DNA from: an uncultured bacterium
GTDB lineage: Bacteria; Cyanobacteriota; Vampirovibrionia; Gastranaerophilales; Gastranaerophilaceae
Length of the DNA stretch: 64,000 nucleotides
Reading direction: 5' to 3'
NCBI GenBank assembly: GCA_949284985.1
Contig: CASDWY010000015.1
Coordinates: forward strand, 62,001-126,000
Positions 42,607-51,625 of this stretch are shown here, piece by piece. The notes under the pieces were generated by a model. That model was not told the origin of the DNA, searched no databases, and saw only the letters and a list, made by a program, of their open reading frames with translations. Each line of letters begins with the position of its first letter. Within the stretch, counting starts at the first letter, position 1. The position numbers and the translations under genes were made by a program.

Positions 42607-43773
42607 TTAATCATTTATTTTAAATATTACAATTTCGTCATTAATAATTCTTGCTTCTTCCGGAGTAAAGGTAGAACTTCTTTCCGGGAAAATGGTATTC
42701 ATGCCATCTGGCTTCCTAGCATAACAATTAGCTATTCTCAGCTGAATAGCATTCATTTTTAATGCACGAACTCTAGCTCTCTCATTACCTTTAGCTCCTG
42801 CATGCGCAATACCGCTAAGCACACCCCAAACTGTTATATCACCAGATGCAATAACCTCACTACCAGGATGACAATCTCCTATTATTACTACATTCCCATC
42901 ATAATTAACTATTTGACCAGAACGAAGAGTTTGCTTTATATAAGTTGTTGAAAAATGATCTATTTCAAAATCAGCTTCAGTATATTTTTCCTCTTTTAAA
43001 ATTGCCCTTTTAACCTGAGCTTCTGAAATAATTCCTTCTTCATTTTGCACTTCACTTTCTAAAATTGATTCCAATTTAACTTCCGAAGCATAAATATTAT
43101 CTAATGCATCTTGAATATCTTCAGATTTTGCTTCAAAAATTTCATCAGCTTTTTCGTCTGAAATTAAATTATCTTGTTTAAGTTCTTCTAATTTTTCAAT
43201 ATTTTCACTCAAAACTTCTTCATTTTTAACTTCATTATTCATAACATCTTGTTTATCATCAGCAACATCTTCCGATTTAAAACCAGCTTTGGAAGCAAAA
43301 TCTTCAACAATTACGCTTGCATTTTTTTCATCATTTGACATTTTTGTATCTTTGCAAACACTATCCTCTGATTTATTATCTTCTTCATTATCGTTAGGCA
43401 AATGATCTTCTAATTTAACATAACCGTATGATTGCACATATGTAGGCTCTGGTAAAGAAGATTCAACTGAAGATGTTTGCTCTGCTTCCAATGATTTCAT
43501 TTCCGAAACCACTATCCCCAAGTTAATAGCCGCAAGTTCTGTTTGTTCAGAATTTGTTTCTAAAATTTCAACAGTGGAATTAATACTGTTTATCAGTGAC
43601 CTAATACTCAATAACTGTGATTGATTTAAATCTACATCACCAAGTTTTAAAACAATTTTCTGATTCTTTGCTCTATCGTTATCTATAATCGAACTAAGCT
43701 CATAAACAATATCACTTGCTGTTACAGCATAGCTTAAATCAATTACATATGAATCATTATAATTTTGTTCCAT
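42607..43773 (-). CDS. minC: septum inhibitor MinC with expanded acidic linker
   Basis: 388 aa against about 230 in most bacteria. The N-terminal domain (1-93) holds YVIDLSYAVTASDIVYEL and IVLKLGDVDLNQSQL. The C-terminal beta-helix domain (about 278-385) has LRSGQIVNYDGNVVIIGD, VIASGDITVWGVLSGIAHAG and NAIQLRIANCYARKP, with the RSGQ and GxIxVxGxLxGxxHAG repeats that bind MinD. Between them lie about 175 residues rich in Glu, Asp, Ser and Lys with several EVxNEE-like repeats. First gene of the Min operon. Confidence 0.92.
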   Translation of the reverse strand: MEQNYNDSYVIDLSYAVTASDIVYELSSIIDNDRAKNQKIVLKLGDVDLNQSQLLSIRSLINSINSTVEILETNSEQTELAAINLGIVVSEMKSLEAEQTSSVESSLPEPTYVQSYGYVKLEDHLPNDNEEDNKSEDSVCKDTKMSNDEKNASVIVEDFASKAGFKSEDVADDKQDVMNNEVKNEEVLSENIEKLEELKQDNLISDEKADEIFEAKSEDIQDALDNIYASEVKLESILESEVQNEEGIISEAQVKRAILKEEKYTEADFEIDHFSTTYIKQTLRSGQIVNYDGNVVIIGDCHPGSEVIASGDITVWGVLSGIAHAGAKGNERARVRALKMNAIQLRIANCYARKPDGMNTIFPERSSTFTPEEARIINDEIVIFKIND

Positions 43774-43807
43774 TTAAACACATCCCATCTAATCCCTCAA
43801 CAATAAA

Positions 43808-43836
43808 ATCGTATATTAAAGAGTAAAGAATTACAA
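43808..43836 (-). promoter_or_regulatory. promoter of the minCDE-ribF operon
   Basis: On the minus strand TTGTAA (43831-43836), a 17-nt spacer and TACGAT (43808-43813). The leader would be about 28 nt and contains GGGAT before the minC ATG. Confidence 0.5.
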
Positions 43837-43953
43837 TTAATTTCTTCAAATTGTATCAAATTGTAAGGATTAATTTATCTTTTTACCCAAACTGGGGGGC
43901 TGGAATTTGCAAAATTTCCGTATTAAAATAAAGCTACAAAAGAAAGGAAAACT

Positions 43954-44895
43954 ATGAAAAAAATTTTTAATAACATTATTGTTTTTACAATAGCACTTTT
44001 ACTCGCAAGCAATTTGCAAGCACTTAGTCTACACGATTCACTAAAATTTGCACAAATTTCTGATTCCCACTTAACAACAACTCGCCAAGATACCACTTTT
44101 AAAGCTTTAAGCAGCTCAAAAGACCTCTTAGCAGATGCCATTGATCAAATAAATCAAACCAAAGGACTTGATTTTGTAATACAAACCGGCGATACAGTTG
44201 ACATACCAAATGAATCAAGCATTATGCTATATATGGGAATAATGAATAACTTAAGATATCCTTGGTTTGTAGCCTTTGGCAACCACGATTTATCCGTAAA
44301 CGGTGACATTACTCGTGAAAAATACCTCCAACTGCTTAATTCTCATAATAAAAATTTTAACTTTGACAAATCTTACTACTCATTTAAGCCTAAAAAAGGA
44401 TACAAAGTTATTGTTTTAGACGCAGTAGATAACTCCAAAATTACAGGAAATGGAATTTTTCCAAAAGAAGAACTTGAATGGTTAGACGAACAACTTAAAA
44501 CCTCTAAACGTGATACCGTTTTAATATTTTTACATCATCCAATTATAGAACCTTTTTCAAGTTCATACCACAAAATACTTAATACAGAAGATTTTTATCA
44601 AATAGTTGATAAGTATAAAAACCCAATTGCAATTTTTTCAGGACATTATCACGCAACAAAAATTACTCAAGAAAAAAATATTGTGCATGTTTCTTCTCCT
44701 GCACTCGTAACTTATCCAAATGCCTTCAGAATAGTTTCTGTAACTAATTACCGAAATAAAACAATTTTTGATTTTTATTTTAAAAATACAAATATAAAAA
44801 CAGTTCAAGCAAAGGCTCAATTAAATTCCATTATATCCAGCCCATGCGCAGGAACAGAATCTGATCAAACAACTACTATTGTTGTAGACAAATAA
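43954..44895 (+). CDS. secreted calcineurin-like metallophosphoesterase
   Basis: 313 aa. A signal peptide (KIFNNIIVFTIALLLASNLQA) precedes a metallophosphoesterase domain with the five motifs: QISDSHL, QTGDTVD, FGNHDL, LHHPII and SGHYHATK. Such enzymes cut phosphoesters such as nucleotides or phospholipids outside the cytoplasm; the substrate is unknown. AAAGGAAA lies before the ATG. It reads away from minC and is followed by an MBL gene with its own promoter. Confidence 0.88.
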   Translation: MKKIFNNIIVFTIALLLASNLQALSLHDSLKFAQISDSHLTTTRQDTTFKALSSSKDLLADAIDQINQTKGLDFVIQTGDTVDIPNESSIMLYMGIMNNLRYPWFVAFGNHDLSVNGDITREKYLQLLNSHNKNFNFDKSYYSFKPKKGYKVIVLDAVDNSKITGNGIFPKEELEWLDEQLKTSKRDTVLIFLHHPIIEPFSSSYHKILNTEDFYQIVDKYKNPIAIFSGHYHATKITQEKNIVHVSSPALVTYPNAFRIVSVTNYRNKTIFDFYFKNTNIKTVQAKAQLNSIISSPCAGTESDQTTTIVVDK

Positions 44896-44913
44896 AGAAA
44901 AATAAAGTACGAT
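44885..44913 (+). promoter_or_regulatory. promoter of the MBL-fold hydrolase gene
   Basis: TAGACA (44885-44890), 17-nt spacer, TACGAT (44908-44913). It overlaps the end of the preceding gene. The short leader carries GGAG. Confidence 0.45.
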
Positions 44914-44944
44914 ATTAACAATAAAAGAATAACTGGAGTTGAAG

Positions 44945-45895
44945 ATGAAAGAGTCTAAAGAAAAGTTTTATGTAAAATTTAGAGGTATTAGAGGTAGTTT
45001 CCCAACTCCCGGAAAAACAACTGTTGAATACGGAGGAAATACTGCTTGTGTTGAAATTAATGTAAATAATAATCTCATTATTTTAGATGCAGGCACAGGA
45101 ATTATTAGCCTCGGTGAAGATTTGGTGCTCGAACATATTGCATCTGCAGCTGATGCATATGAACGTACACCAATTACTGCCACTTTGCTTTTAAGTCATA
45201 TCCACCAAGACCACATACAAGGTTTTACTTTCTTTAAACCCGCGCATATTTCATCTACAAACTTGGAAGTTTTTGGGTATTCAGATTTTGATGAGGGTTT
45301 AGATATAATATTATCTGATTTACTCTTTAGTAAATCCTTTCCCCTAGATTTAGGTGACATAGCATCTAATCTAAATATAACCAATATTTCCGGTAACAAT
45401 GAAATTATTATCCTTTCGCCAAAATATGGACAACCAGTTCTAAAAACAGTTACATCAAAAGATGATTTTGAACCTAAAGGTGAAGAAGTAATTATAAGTT
45501 GCTATAAATCATACGCTCATCCTCAAAATGGAGTAATGGCATACAAAATAGCTTACAAAGATAAATCAGTCGTATATGCTACAGATAGAGAAGGATATAT
45601 GGGTGGGGATAAGAAATTGGCAAGATTTGCTCGCAATTGCAATCTTCTTATACATGACGCGCAATATACTGAAGAAGATTACAGCTCAACTGTTTCCCCA
45701 AAACAAGGTTTTGGACATTCAACTTTTGAAATGGCAATTGAAAGTCAACATCTTTCTCATGCCGAACAACTTGCTTTCTTCCATCTCGAACCATCCTACT
45801 GTGACAAAAAAATTGCAGCTCTTGACGAACACTATAAAACTATAGAGCCTAACTGCTTTGTCGCAAAAGAGGGGATGGAAATTGAAATTATTTAA
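44945..45895 (+). CDS. MBL-fold metallo-hydrolase
   Basis: 316 aa. Starts RGIRGSFPTPGKTTVEYGGN and continues LIILDAGTGI and LLLSHIHQDHIQGF, the HxHxDH zinc motif, with DREGY and HDAQYTEEDY as later metal or structure elements. The family includes RNase Z-like and cyclic nucleotide phosphodiesterase-like enzymes; the cyanobacterial relatives are often uncharacterised. I start at ATG 44945 (GGAG 6 nt upstream), not at TTG 44939. The 3' end overlaps the TPR gene by 14 nt. Confidence 0.85.
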   Translation: MKESKEKFYVKFRGIRGSFPTPGKTTVEYGGNTACVEINVNNNLIILDAGTGIISLGEDLVLEHIASAADAYERTPITATLLLSHIHQDHIQGFTFFKPAHISSTNLEVFGYSDFDEGLDIILSDLLFSKSFPLDLGDIASNLNITNISGNNEIIILSPKYGQPVLKTVTSKDDFEPKGEEVIISCYKSYAHPQNGVMAYKIAYKDKSVVYATDREGYMGGDKKLARFARNCNLLIHDAQYTEEDYSSTVSPKQGFGHSTFEMAIESQHLSHAEQLAFFHLEPSYCDKKIAALDEHYKTIEPNCFVAKEGMEIEII

Positions 45896-46448
45896 ATTTT
45901 TTGTTACTGCCTGTGTTTTATTTTTGTTTAATGCTCCATCTTTTAGTGAAATATACGTTATTGATGCTGCCAAAAACTCTGTAAGACACAACAATATTGG
46001 AATGAACTACTTTAACGAAGGTTACTACTACGGTGCAATACAAGAATTTAAAATTGCAATCTCTCTAAATCCTAAATCTCAAGCATCAGCAGGCTATTAC
46101 GATAACTTAGGGCGTAGCTATCTTGTAATTGGTCATCCCTCTTTAGCTGAAGATTGTTTCATTAACGCAATTAGACTTAACCCTATGAATTTTTCTTACC
46201 GCCAACACTTAGCACAAACTTACAGAAAAATGGGAAAAGCTGTTTTAAACTCTAAAATTACCTATTATTTGTCCGTCAAAAATCCTCTTGACAGCGTAAC
46301 TTTAGGGCTGCTTTATATTGAAAAAGGTGATCGCGAAGCAGGTATAATTAAATTAGACGAATTCTGCATAAATAATCCTAATTTAATTCTCACTGAAGGT
46401 GTAAAAACTTTTTTAAAACAATTTGAAGCTAAAGATATTAATTTGTGA
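45882..46448 (+). CDS. secreted TPR-repeat protein
   Basis: 188 aa. I start at TTG 45882, which has GAGGGG 6 nt upstream and leaves a clean signal peptide (KLFKFFVTACVLFLFNAPSFS). TPR-like units include IGMNYFNEGYYYGAIQEFKIAISLNP, DNLGRSYLVIGHPSLAEDCFINAIRLNP and LGLLYIEKGDREAGIIKL. It overlaps the MBL gene by 14 nt, so translation is likely coupled. Function unknown; TPRs mediate protein contacts, here outside the cytoplasm. Confidence 0.75.
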   Translation: MKLFKFFVTACVLFLFNAPSFSEIYVIDAAKNSVRHNNIGMNYFNEGYYYGAIQEFKIAISLNPKSQASAGYYDNLGRSYLVIGHPSLAEDCFINAIRLNPMNFSYRQHLAQTYRKMGKAVLNSKITYYLSVKNPLDSVTLGLLYIEKGDREAGIIKLDEFCINNPNLILTEGVKTFLKQFEAKDINL

Positions 46449-46463
46449 TTGTTAAATTTTGTA

Positions 46464-46501
46464 AAATTATAAGTATATACTGTTATATATACTTATAATT
46501 T
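46464..46501. promoter_or_regulatory. 16-bp AT-only inverted repeat upstream of the ABC-F gene
   Basis: The two arms AAATTATAAGTATATA (46464-46479) and TATATACTTATAATTT (46486-46501) are perfect complements around CTGTTA. It contains TATAAT (46494-46499). It could be an operator, a weak hairpin or part of a promoter. Confidence 0.5.
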
Positions 46502-46512
46502 GGGTACTATAC

Positions 46513-46662
46513 ATGTGTAGCCGATTCTCTTTAATATATTTCTCCACTCCTTTTCTCCATGACAGACTTGTGCCGCAGTGCGGCATTTTTTTTATTTATA
46601 GTAAAATATTAATATTAACTTTTACTAGACATATGGAATTAGAACATGATAACTACAGATAA
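46513..46662 (+). promoter_or_regulatory. possible leader ORF(s) over the ABC-F terminator
   Basis: An ORF of 49 codons (starts MCSRFSLIYFS) runs through the hairpin at 46571-46593 and past the ABC-F start, in another frame. A second, 17-codon ORF (MTDLCRSAAFF...) at 46559-46612 also covers the hairpin. Neither has a good SD. Translation across the hairpin could control termination. Confidence 0.3.
46571..46593 (+). terminator. intrinsic terminator/attenuator before the ABC-F gene
   Basis: TGCCGC and GCGGCA pair around AGT and are followed by eight T. It is about 120 nt after the TPR gene and about 50 nt before the ABC-F ATG, so it may end the upstream transcript or attenuate the ABC-F one. 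Confidence 0.75.
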
Positions 46663-48262
46663 ATTAACAGTAAAGTTTGGAAATCAAACCTTATTTGAAA
46701 ATGTTAGTGTAAAGTTTTCTCCTGGAAACTGCTATGGAGTAATAGGGGCAAACGGAGCAGGGAAAAGCACTCTACTAAGAGTACTATCCGGAGAAATAGA
46801 ACCAACTTCAGGAGAAGTACACATTGGTAAAAACCAACGTATTGCTGTACTCAAGCAAAATCATTTTGAATTTGATAAATATAATGTCATCGACACTGTT
46901 ATTATGGGGCACAAAAAACTTTATGACATAATGAAAGAAAAAGATGCACTTTATATGAAACCCGACTTTAATGATAACGATGGTATGCGCGTTGCTCAAT
47001 TAGAAACAGAATTTGCTGAACTGGATGGCTGGCAAGCAGAAGCTATGGCTGCAACAATGCTCAATGATTTGGGAATAGAAAATGAAAAACATTATCTTTT
47101 AATGAGTGAACTTTCAGGAAGTGAAAAAGTTCGTGTACTTTTAGCTCAAGCTTTATTTGGAAATCCAGACATCCTACTGCTTGATGAACCGACAAACCAT
47201 TTGGACATAAATACAATCGCCTGGCTTGAAGAATTTTTAATAAATTTCCCAAATACTGTTATTGTAGTTTCGCATGATAGAAGATTTTTAGACAAAGTTT
47301 GTACACACATTGCAGATATCGATTACTGTAAAATTCAACTATACACCGGAAACTACTCTTTTTGGTCACAAGCAAGCCAACTAATTCAAAAACAAAAAGA
47401 AGAAATTAATAAAAAAACTGAAGAAAAAATAGAAGAACTTAAAGCTTTTATTGCCAGATTTAGTGCCAATGCATCAAAAGCAAAACAAGCAACTTCCAGA
47501 AAAAATATGCTCGATAAACTAACATTAGAAGACATAAAACCTTCATCTCGCCAATACCCTAGAATTCGCTTTACTTATCAAAAAATGCCAGGCAGAGACG
47601 TTTTACATATTAAAAATTTAAACAAATCTATTGATGGCACTCAACTTATCAAAAATTTTTCACTTGAAGTACAAAAAGGTGATAAAATAGCCTTTATAAG
47701 CCGCGATCCGCTAATAATAACAACTTTATTTCAGATTCTTACAGGTGGAATAGAACCAGACAGCGGAACTTTTGATTGGGGCGTAACTGCTACAGTATCC
47801 TATTTCCCTAAAGATAACTCCAAATTTTTTGATACAAATATAAATCTTATTGATTGGCTTCGTCAATATTCTAAAGACCAAAACATAAACTATATACGTG
47901 GTTTTTTGGGAAGAATGCTTTTTACAGGCGAAGAATCTGAAAAAAGCGCAACAGTACTTTCTGGTGGTGAAAAAGTTCGTTGCATGTTAGCAAAAATGAT
48001 GGTTGCTGAATCAAATGTTTTAATTTTTGATGAACCAACAAACCATCTCGATTTAGAATCAATTACAGCACTCAATAATTCACTCATTGATTTTAACGGT
48101 ACGATTTTATTTACTTCCCAAGACCACGAATTTATACAAACTGTTGCTGACAGAATTGTTGAAATTTCTCCAAAAGGCTGGATAAACGCCTATGACAAAT
48201 ACGATGATTATCTTGTGAATCCACAATATGCTAAGAAAAAAGAAATGATGTACAAAGAATAA
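46646..48262 (+). CDS. ABC-F ATPase, YbiT-like, with a degenerate second ATP site
   Basis: 538 aa, two ABC domains and no membrane part, like ribosome-binding ABC-F proteins. Domain 1 has a normal Walker A GANGAGKST (34-42) and LLLDEPTNHLD, with the signature LSGSEK. The interdomain linker FIARFSANASKAKQATSR matches the YbiT branch. Domain 2 keeps LSGGEKVR and IFDEPTNHLD but its Walker A is SRDPLIITT (352-360), with no P-loop Lys, and the switch His is Gln (TSQDHEF). ABC-F proteins remodel stalled ribosomes or protect against antibiotics. Only a weak GGA lies before the ATG. Confidence 0.9.
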   Translation: MITTDKLTVKFGNQTLFENVSVKFSPGNCYGVIGANGAGKSTLLRVLSGEIEPTSGEVHIGKNQRIAVLKQNHFEFDKYNVIDTVIMGHKKLYDIMKEKDALYMKPDFNDNDGMRVAQLETEFAELDGWQAEAMAATMLNDLGIENEKHYLLMSELSGSEKVRVLLAQALFGNPDILLLDEPTNHLDINTIAWLEEFLINFPNTVIVVSHDRRFLDKVCTHIADIDYCKIQLYTGNYSFWSQASQLIQKQKEEINKKTEEKIEELKAFIARFSANASKAKQATSRKNMLDKLTLEDIKPSSRQYPRIRFTYQKMPGRDVLHIKNLNKSIDGTQLIKNFSLEVQKGDKIAFISRDPLIITTLFQILTGGIEPDSGTFDWGVTATVSYFPKDNSKFFDTNINLIDWLRQYSKDQNINYIRGFLGRMLFTGEESEKSATVLSGGEKVRCMLAKMMVAESNVLIFDEPTNHLDLESITALNNSLIDFNGTILFTSQDHEFIQTVADRIVEISPKGWINAYDKYDDYLVNPQYAKKKEMMYKE

Positions 48263-49063
48263 CTACTTAGACAAGCTCGACAAAAGAATTGACGCACGAT
48301 TCATAATATTTTCACGCAACGCAACAGGGTCCTCAATTTCTATGTTCGAATTTTTCATAACATCATCATCCAGCTCTATTTCTCCGGTCTTGTCTTGGGT
48401 CAATTTATCTGCTATATAAACAATATAAGCAAAATTGGACATACTGGAAGCCTGAGGATTATGATGATATTTTATACCATTTATTACAACAATCGGAAGC
48501 TGCCACTTTTTAGCCAGTAAAAAACCTACATCACTATGATTTGTGCCAAAAAACATATTCTCTACATCAAGAATATTTGCACCTTTATTAACAAGCTCTA
48601 CAACCTTACGATATACTATAGGATTTTTTGTATTAAGAACTATTTTACCAATATCATGTAAAAACCCTATTACAAAAGCTTCTGCTGGATCCATAAGTTT
48701 AAATTGTTTTGCAAGCCACTCACAACCAACTGCAGTTCTTATCGAATGCTCCCATAAAACTTTTCCGCCTCGAGACGTCAACATCGGCTTCATCGCAAAT
48801 GTTATTATAATATTCTTAGCTTGCTCCATACCCAAAAGCGGTAATGCCTTACTTATTGATGTTATTTGCTGTGCAAAACCATAATAAGCCGAATTAACAA
48901 GCTTCAAAACTTGCGTAGTCAATGCTTGGTCATAACACATTACATCCGCAAGATCATTCAAACCCGACCCTTCGTCTTTTATGACACTTAACGCCTTTAC
49001 CATTACATTTGGCATTGCCGGTATATCGTTATAATTTAATATAAGTTTTTTTGTTACGTCCAT
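48263..49063 (-). CDS. HDOD-domain signalling protein
   Basis: 266 aa. The HDOD core is seen in IPAMPNVMVKALSVIKDEG, CYDQALTTQVLKLVNSAYYG, ISKALPLLGMEQAKNII and VIGFLHDIGKIVL, which keeps an HD pair. HDOD proteins are linked to signal transduction and motility; no enzymatic activity is established for most. It ends the ftsX transcript and abuts the ABC-F stop on the other strand with no gap. Confidence 0.88.
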   Translation of the reverse strand: MDVTKKLILNYNDIPAMPNVMVKALSVIKDEGSGLNDLADVMCYDQALTTQVLKLVNSAYYGFAQQITSISKALPLLGMEQAKNIIITFAMKPMLTSRGGKVLWEHSIRTAVGCEWLAKQFKLMDPAEAFVIGFLHDIGKIVLNTKNPIVYRKVVELVNKGANILDVENMFFGTNHSDVGFLLAKKWQLPIVVINGIKYHHNPQASSMSNFAYIVYIADKLTQDKTGEIELDDDVMKNSNIEIEDPVALRENIMNRASILLSSLSK

Positions 49064-49072
49064 TTATCTATT

Positions 49073-49987
49073 TTACACCTGCAAATGCTTCTTAACTGAC
49101 AAATAACTTCCTAATGCTCCAAATCCTATTGCAACTATAAACATAACAAAAACAACAATGTTTGTCGCTAAGACCGGAGATGGAATCATAAAAAATTGAT
49201 GCACTTTCAAAAGTCCGTTTTGAACCGCATTAAGCGGTACAAGAGATATCAATGCACCAACAAAACCATATATTGCCCCTTGAGTAATCAACGGAGTCTT
49301 AATATACCAATTACTTACACCCATTAAACGCATTATTTCTATTTCATCTTTTTTTAACTGAATAACAAACTGTATTGTATTATGTATAATTGCAATAGTC
49401 AAAAATCCTATAACCACTATTATTAACAATGTAACAGTACTCACTACATTATTAAAGATTTGCATTTTTTGTGCAATATCTTTGGCGTAATTCAAATCCT
49501 CAACACCATTTATCTTTTTAACAGAATCATACACTGCCTCTATATTTTCAGGTTTATCGACTTTTATATGCAATGTATCAGGAAGCGGATTTTCTAAATC
49601 AGCTAAATCAAGCTCTTTCTTCATTTTTGCCCAAGATTTTGACTTTGGAATAAACTGAACTCTTTGGACATGCTCAATTGATTGAATACTACTAATTACT
49701 TGCTTGTTATTTGCATTTTGTGACAAGTACGCTGAAATTTCCAAAACATTACCAAATTCTTTGGCAAAAGATGATACAGACAATGTTGATCTAAACATAG
49801 CACCAAAAATTGTTAAAATTGCAGCCATCGTAGTAATAATAGCTATATTCATAAGTCCTGTTCTTTTTATGCCATTTATGGTTTCCATACCGAGCCTATA
49901 TACTATCCTAAGCTCTGTCAACCAGTCTTTTGGCAGATGAGACTTAACCTTACGTTTTATAATAGTTTTTGCATCTTCATTACTCAT
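49073..49987 (-). CDS. ftsX: cell-division ABC permease FtsX
   Basis: 304 aa. Four membrane spans: one after the basic N-terminus (IAIITTMAAILTIFGAM), an extracellular domain with VLEISAYLSQNAN and VQFIPKSKSWAKMKKEL, then three spans in the C-terminal half (VVSTVTLLIIVVIGFLTIA and following). FtsEX activates peptidoglycan hydrolases at the septum. Its start overlaps ftsE by 8 nt. Confidence 0.93.
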   Translation of the reverse strand: MSNEDAKTIIKRKVKSHLPKDWLTELRIVYRLGMETINGIKRTGLMNIAIITTMAAILTIFGAMFRSTLSVSSFAKEFGNVLEISAYLSQNANNKQVISSIQSIEHVQRVQFIPKSKSWAKMKKELDLADLENPLPDTLHIKVDKPENIEAVYDSVKKINGVEDLNYAKDIAQKMQIFNNVVSTVTLLIIVVIGFLTIAIIHNTIQFVIQLKKDEIEIMRLMGVSNWYIKTPLITQGAIYGFVGALISLVPLNAVQNGLLKVHQFFMIPSPVLATNIVVFVMFIVAIGFGALGSYLSVKKHLQV

Positions 49988-50657
49988 ATGTACCTGCTTG
50001 TATATCTCTGATAATTTGACCGTCTTCCAACGTAATTACCCTTTTCCTAAAATAGTTTACCATAGCATGATCGTGTGTTGAAACAAGAACTGTAATACCT
50101 TTTTGATTAATTTGTTCCAATATATGCATAACCTCTAAAGAGTTTTTAGGGTCGAGGTTACCAGTAGGTTCATCTGCAATCAATAATGGCGGTCCGTTTA
50201 CTATTGCTCGTGCAATAGAAACTCTTTGTTGTTCTCCACCCGAAAGCTCAGATGGTTTAGACTTAATCTTATCTGCAAGTCCTACAACTTTCAAAGCACC
50301 CATTACTCGTGCATTAATTTCTTTTGTACTTATCCCCAAAGTTCTAATTACATATGCCACATTATCATAAACACTTTGTTTCTGTAGAAGTTTGTAATCT
50401 TGAAAAACTATCCCCATATGTCTTCTAAGGTCCGGAACTCTTTCATCCGGCAAATTAGCGACATTAATATTGCCAATCATAACGGTCCCAATTGTTGGGG
50501 TTTCTTCACGGTATAATAATTTCATCAAAGTTGATTTTCCAGCACCGCTTGAACCGGTTAAAAAGACAAACTCACCGGATAAAATATCCAAATTGATATT
50601 TTTCAACGCATATTCATTATTTTTGTATTTTTTTGTAACACCTCTAAGTTGAATCAT
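49980..50657 (-). CDS. ftsE: cell-division ATP-binding protein FtsE
   Basis: 225 aa. Walker A LTGSSGAGKSTLMKLLY, HMGIVFQDYKLLQ, SELSGGEQQRVSIARAIV and LLIADEPTGNLDP are all FtsE-like. It pairs with FtsX. The start lies one base after the transketolase stop, so translation is coupled to that gene. Confidence 0.96.
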   Translation of the reverse strand: MIQLRGVTKKYKNNEYALKNINLDILSGEFVFLTGSSGAGKSTLMKLLYREETPTIGTVMIGNINVANLPDERVPDLRRHMGIVFQDYKLLQKQSVYDNVAYVIRTLGISTKEINARVMGALKVVGLADKIKSKPSELSGGEQQRVSIARAIVNGPPLLIADEPTGNLDPKNSLEVMHILEQINQKGITVLVSTHDHAMVNYFRKRVITLEDGQIIRDIQAGTYE

Positions 50658-50658
50658 A

Positions 50659-51612
50659 TTAAATTTTTCCTAAAAATTTCAAAACTTTTTGTGCCAGCTT
50701 TTCTCCGGTTAACCCATAGTAATTCATAAGCTCCCTTTGTTCACCGCTTTGACCAAATTCATCATTAGTTCCTATTCTCAATACTTTTGCAGGATAGTTT
50801 TCGCTCAAAGCTTCACAAACCGCGCTTCCAACACCACCAATTATGGAATGATTTTCAATCGTAACAACTTTGTTCGTTTTAGCTGCACTTTTTACAATAG
50901 TTTCAACATCTATAGGTTTAACTACAGGCAAATGAATAAGTTCCGCACTAATTCCTTTTTCCTTTAAAATTGCAACGCAGTCAATTGCTTCTGCCAAGGT
51001 TTCACCATTTGTAACCAAAGAAACGTCCAATCCTTCTTCTACAATTAAAGCTTTATCCGGATTAAAACAATATGTTTCCCTGTCAAAAACATCAGGAACA
51101 TTTGTTCTAGCAATTCTAATATACATCGGACCTTTATATTTAGCTGCAAACTTTATAACCTCAGCCGTTTCTGCACAATCAGCAGGAACAATAACCATCA
51201 TGCCGGGAATAGAGCGCATAATTGAAACATCTTCAAGTGCTTGATGGCTAGCTCCATCTTCCCCAACAGTTATTCCTCCATGAGTCGCAACTATTTTTAC
51301 ATTAAAATGCGGATAACCTATAGAATTACGAATTTGATCCCAAGCTCTCCCGGTTGCAAACATTGCAAAAGTTGAGGCAAAGGGAATTTTACCCTCCGCT
51401 GCTAACCCTGCAGCGGTAGACATCATATCCTGCTCTGCTATCCCCATATTAAAAAATCTTTCTGGAAACTCTTTTGCAAACATTGCTGTCTGCGTTGAGC
51501 ATGCTAAATCTGCATCCAAAACAACTATATCCTTGTTTTCTCGCCCCAATGCAACAAGGGTTTTACCATATTCACTTCTTATTGATTTTCTTTCTCTATT
51601 ATTAGTCAACAT
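50659..51612 (-). CDS. transketolase, C-terminal subunit
   Basis: 317 aa, holding the pyrimidine-binding and C-terminal domains: VLDADLACSTQTAMFAKEFPERFFNMGIAEQDM, TFAMFATGRAWDQIRN and THGGITVGEDGASHQALEDVS, then VVTIENHSIIGGVG. With the following subunit it makes a split two-chain transketolase, known in many bacteria and archaea. It is one base from ftsE, an unusual neighbour. Confidence 0.9.
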   Translation of the reverse strand: MLTNNRERKSIRSEYGKTLVALGRENKDIVVLDADLACSTQTAMFAKEFPERFFNMGIAEQDMMSTAAGLAAEGKIPFASTFAMFATGRAWDQIRNSIGYPHFNVKIVATHGGITVGEDGASHQALEDVSIMRSIPGMMVIVPADCAETAEVIKFAAKYKGPMYIRIARTNVPDVFDRETYCFNPDKALIVEEGLDVSLVTNGETLAEAIDCVAILKEKGISAELIHLPVVKPIDVETIVKSAAKTNKVVTIENHSIIGGVGSAVCEALSENYPAKVLRIGTNDEFGQSGEQRELMNYYGLTGEKLAQKVLKFLGKI

Positions 51613-51625
51613 AATTTTCCTTTAA

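Noticed and set aside
45576-45845. 89-codon frame within the MBL gene
   Set aside because: Out-of-frame shadow of a clear metallo-hydrolase gene.
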